Shown here: positions 17,635 to 18,730 of the stretch, one piece after another
Layout of the letters: the number at the start of each line of letters is the position of its first letter
Numbering within the stretch: the first letter of the stretch is position 1
Source: an uncultured Oscillospiraceae bacterium
GTDB taxonomy: Bacteria; Bacillota; Clostridia; Oscillospirales; Oscillospiraceae
Assembly: GCA_944385195.1 (NCBI GenBank)
Contig: CALWWH010000208.1
Span: 1-18,730 of the forward strand
Length of the DNA: 18,730 bases
Direction of reading: 5' to 3'
The notes under the pieces: generated by a model
The model's input: only the letters and a program-made list of their open reading frames with translations
Databases searched by the model: none
Told to the model about the DNA's origin: nothing
Made by a program: the position numbers and the translations under genes

Positions 17635-18527
17635 GTGAGCGGCAGATCGGCTTTGCAACGTTCACCGCGCTGGCTGCCCCGATGGCATTGTTAGGCGCTT
17701 CGGCACGATGGCCGGCGACGCTGATTGGCGTGGCGGCGGCACTGCTGGCGCCGCGGCTCCGGGGAGAGGTCCCGCAGTGGCTGCGGGGCGTGTACCTGGT
17801 CTGGATTCTGCTGGTGATGGCGAAGGTGGCGTCCATGAGCCGCGCCTGTTTTGAAGACCAGACGGGATTTCTTCCTCTGGCGCTGCTGGCGCTAGCTGCG
17901 GTGGCGGGTAGATACGGCGGCGAGGTGGCAGGCCGGATTGGAGCATTGCTGTGGCCCACGGTAGCAGCTCTGCTGGTAGGCTTGATGGCCTTCGCCGTAG
18001 CGGACGCGAAATGGGATCACATTGTGCGTGCGGCAAATGATACAGAAGGATGGACCGCGATCTGCGCCGTCATGCTTGTGCCAATGGGGCTGGGTCAGAC
18101 CCGCAGAGGCGTGAAATGGGGAAGCCTAATGGCGGCGGGGCTGGGACTTGCGGTGTCCATCGTCGCCTGCGGCGTGTTGGGACAACTACAAGGCATAGTA
18201 CCTTTGCCGCTATATAATATGGTACAGGGCGTCAGCATCCTGGGGGTAGCAGAGCGGCTGGAGGCGCTGCTGTCGGTGGCGCTGTGTATTGGATTTTTCC
18301 TGGCGCAGGCGCTGCTGTGTGCGGTGGGAAAAGCGCATATTTCAGAAGACGTTAAGAGAAGTGAGTGGTGGATCGCTATCGCCGCATTGGGTCTGAGCGG
18401 TTCGGTGTGGCTGCTGCCGTCCTGGGTATGGTTTGGAGGAGGCGTAATAATGGGTGTAATTCTCCCGGTCATACAGGATTTGCGGCTGCTGGAAAAAAAC
18501 AAAGAAAAAGCGAGAAAAAAGGCTTGA
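17622..18527 (+). CDS. GerB-like spore germination permease subunit
   Basis: 301 residues, mostly membrane helices (about eight), ending in a Lys-rich tail (EKNKEKARKKA). The segment VPLPLYNMVQGVSILGVAERLEALLSVAL (198-219 region) resembles the GerB/APC-type permease motif in which an aromatic-rich loop precedes a helix with ER-E, and the N-terminus SERQIGF is also GerB-like. Canonical GerB has about 360 residues and ten helices, so this is a reduced form. The start is GTG 17622, with GAGGAGGGC nine bases upstream inside the previous gene. It probably forms the nutrient-binding or transport part of the receptor. No terminator follows; the stop codon lies inside the -35 box of the next promoter. 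Confidence 0.78.
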   Translation: MENLSERQIGFATFTALAAPMALLGASARWPATLIGVAAALLAPRLRGEVPQWLRGVYLVWILLVMAKVASMSRACFEDQTGFLPLALLALAAVAGRYGGEVAGRIGALLWPTVAALLVGLMAFAVADAKWDHIVRAANDTEGWTAICAVMLVPMGLGQTRRGVKWGSLMAAGLGLAVSIVACGVLGQLQGIVPLPLYNMVQGVSILGVAERLEALLSVALCIGFFLAQALLCAVGKAHISEDVKRSEWWIAIAALGLSGSVWLLPSWVWFGGGVIMGVILPVIQDLRLLEKNKEKARKKA

Positions 18528-18553
18528 CAAGGTGGGGGAGGATGTGGTATTAT
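18524..18553 (+). promoter_or_regulatory. Upstream rRNA-type promoter (P1)
   Basis: Consensus TTGACA (18524-18529), 18-bp spacer, TATTAT (18548-18553). The -35 overlaps the TGA stop of the GerB-like gene. Confidence 0.7.
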
Positions 18554-18619
18554 AAGCAAGCTCCGCTGAGGGGCCTGGAAAAAAGCGCCTGGAAGCTTGA
18601 AAAACTTTTAAAAAAGCAC

Positions 18620-18648
18620 TTGACAAGCGAGAGAAGATGCGATATAAT
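18620..18648 (+). promoter_or_regulatory. Downstream rRNA-type promoter (P2) with A/T-rich upstream element
   Basis: Perfect consensus TTGACA (18620-18625), 17-bp spacer and TATAAT (18643-18648), preceded by an A/T-rich stretch (18600-18615) like an UP element. Two tandem near-consensus promoters at the start of a non-coding region are typical of rrn operons. Confidence 0.85.
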
Positions 18649-18653
18649 AATCA

Positions 18654-18730
18654 GGCTCTTGAGAGCGCATGTACCTTGTAAATTAAACAACGAGATCAGC
18701 CGAGCAGCTATGAAGAGTAGCTGCGAAGCG
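18654..18730 (+). other. Probable rRNA operon leader (rRNA gene beyond the window)
   Basis: After P2 comes GGCTCTTGAGAGC (a small dyad, partly boxA-like), then TGTACCTTGTAAATTAAACA, which resembles the conserved stretch found near Bacillota rRNA genes (ACCTTGAAAACTGAACA). No protein frame is seen. The 16S rRNA start itself is not in the window, so the identity is inferred. Confidence 0.6.

Overview
The window looks like the chromosome of a GC-rich, spore-forming Clostridia member, most like the Oscillospiraceae (Flavonifractor/Oscillibacter-like). The basis is inference from the proteins: Bacillota-type rpoB and rpoC, a GerA-family germination operon, a small ECF sigma gene overlapping a membrane-anchored partner, sigma-A type promoters with 17-bp spacers, and strong AGGAGG ribosome sites in coding DNA that favours G or C at third positions. 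No database search was possible.

Left arm (1-4258): the 3' end of a MATE-type exporter and a carboxylesterase converge on a long hairpin. A PAP2-type membrane phosphatase follows on the minus strand. Divergent from it lies an ECF sigma factor gene that has lost its promoter -35-binding domain by an internal, frame-changing deletion. Its overlapping membrane-anchored partner (anti-sigma-like) is still open.

The 4259-4873 gap holds the remains of a small two-helix membrane protein gene interrupted by an in-frame TGA, then a compact regulatory block in front of rpoB. That block contains a near-consensus rpoB promoter. Facing it on the opposite strand is an equally good promoter whose predicted transcript of about 92 nt is four back-to-back hairpins, the last a textbook terminator. 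This candidate antisense small RNA would be complementary to the first ~35 nt of the rpoB leader and is the most interesting item in the window.

Core (4874-12277): rpoB and rpoC form a two-gene operon with its own promoter and terminator. No ribosomal protein genes flank it inside the window.

Right arm (12401-15760): an acidic lipoprotein of unknown function, an XRE-type DNA-binding protein tethered to the membrane (minus strand), the divergent deoD purine nucleoside phosphorylase, and a tRNA-Val(GAC) on the minus strand with its own promoter and terminator.

End (15761-18730): a three-gene translationally overlapping spore germination operon (GerA-like, a short GerC-like protein, GerB-like) with a possible forespore promoter. 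It runs without a terminator into two tandem consensus promoters that look like those of an rRNA operon; the rRNA gene itself would lie beyond the window.
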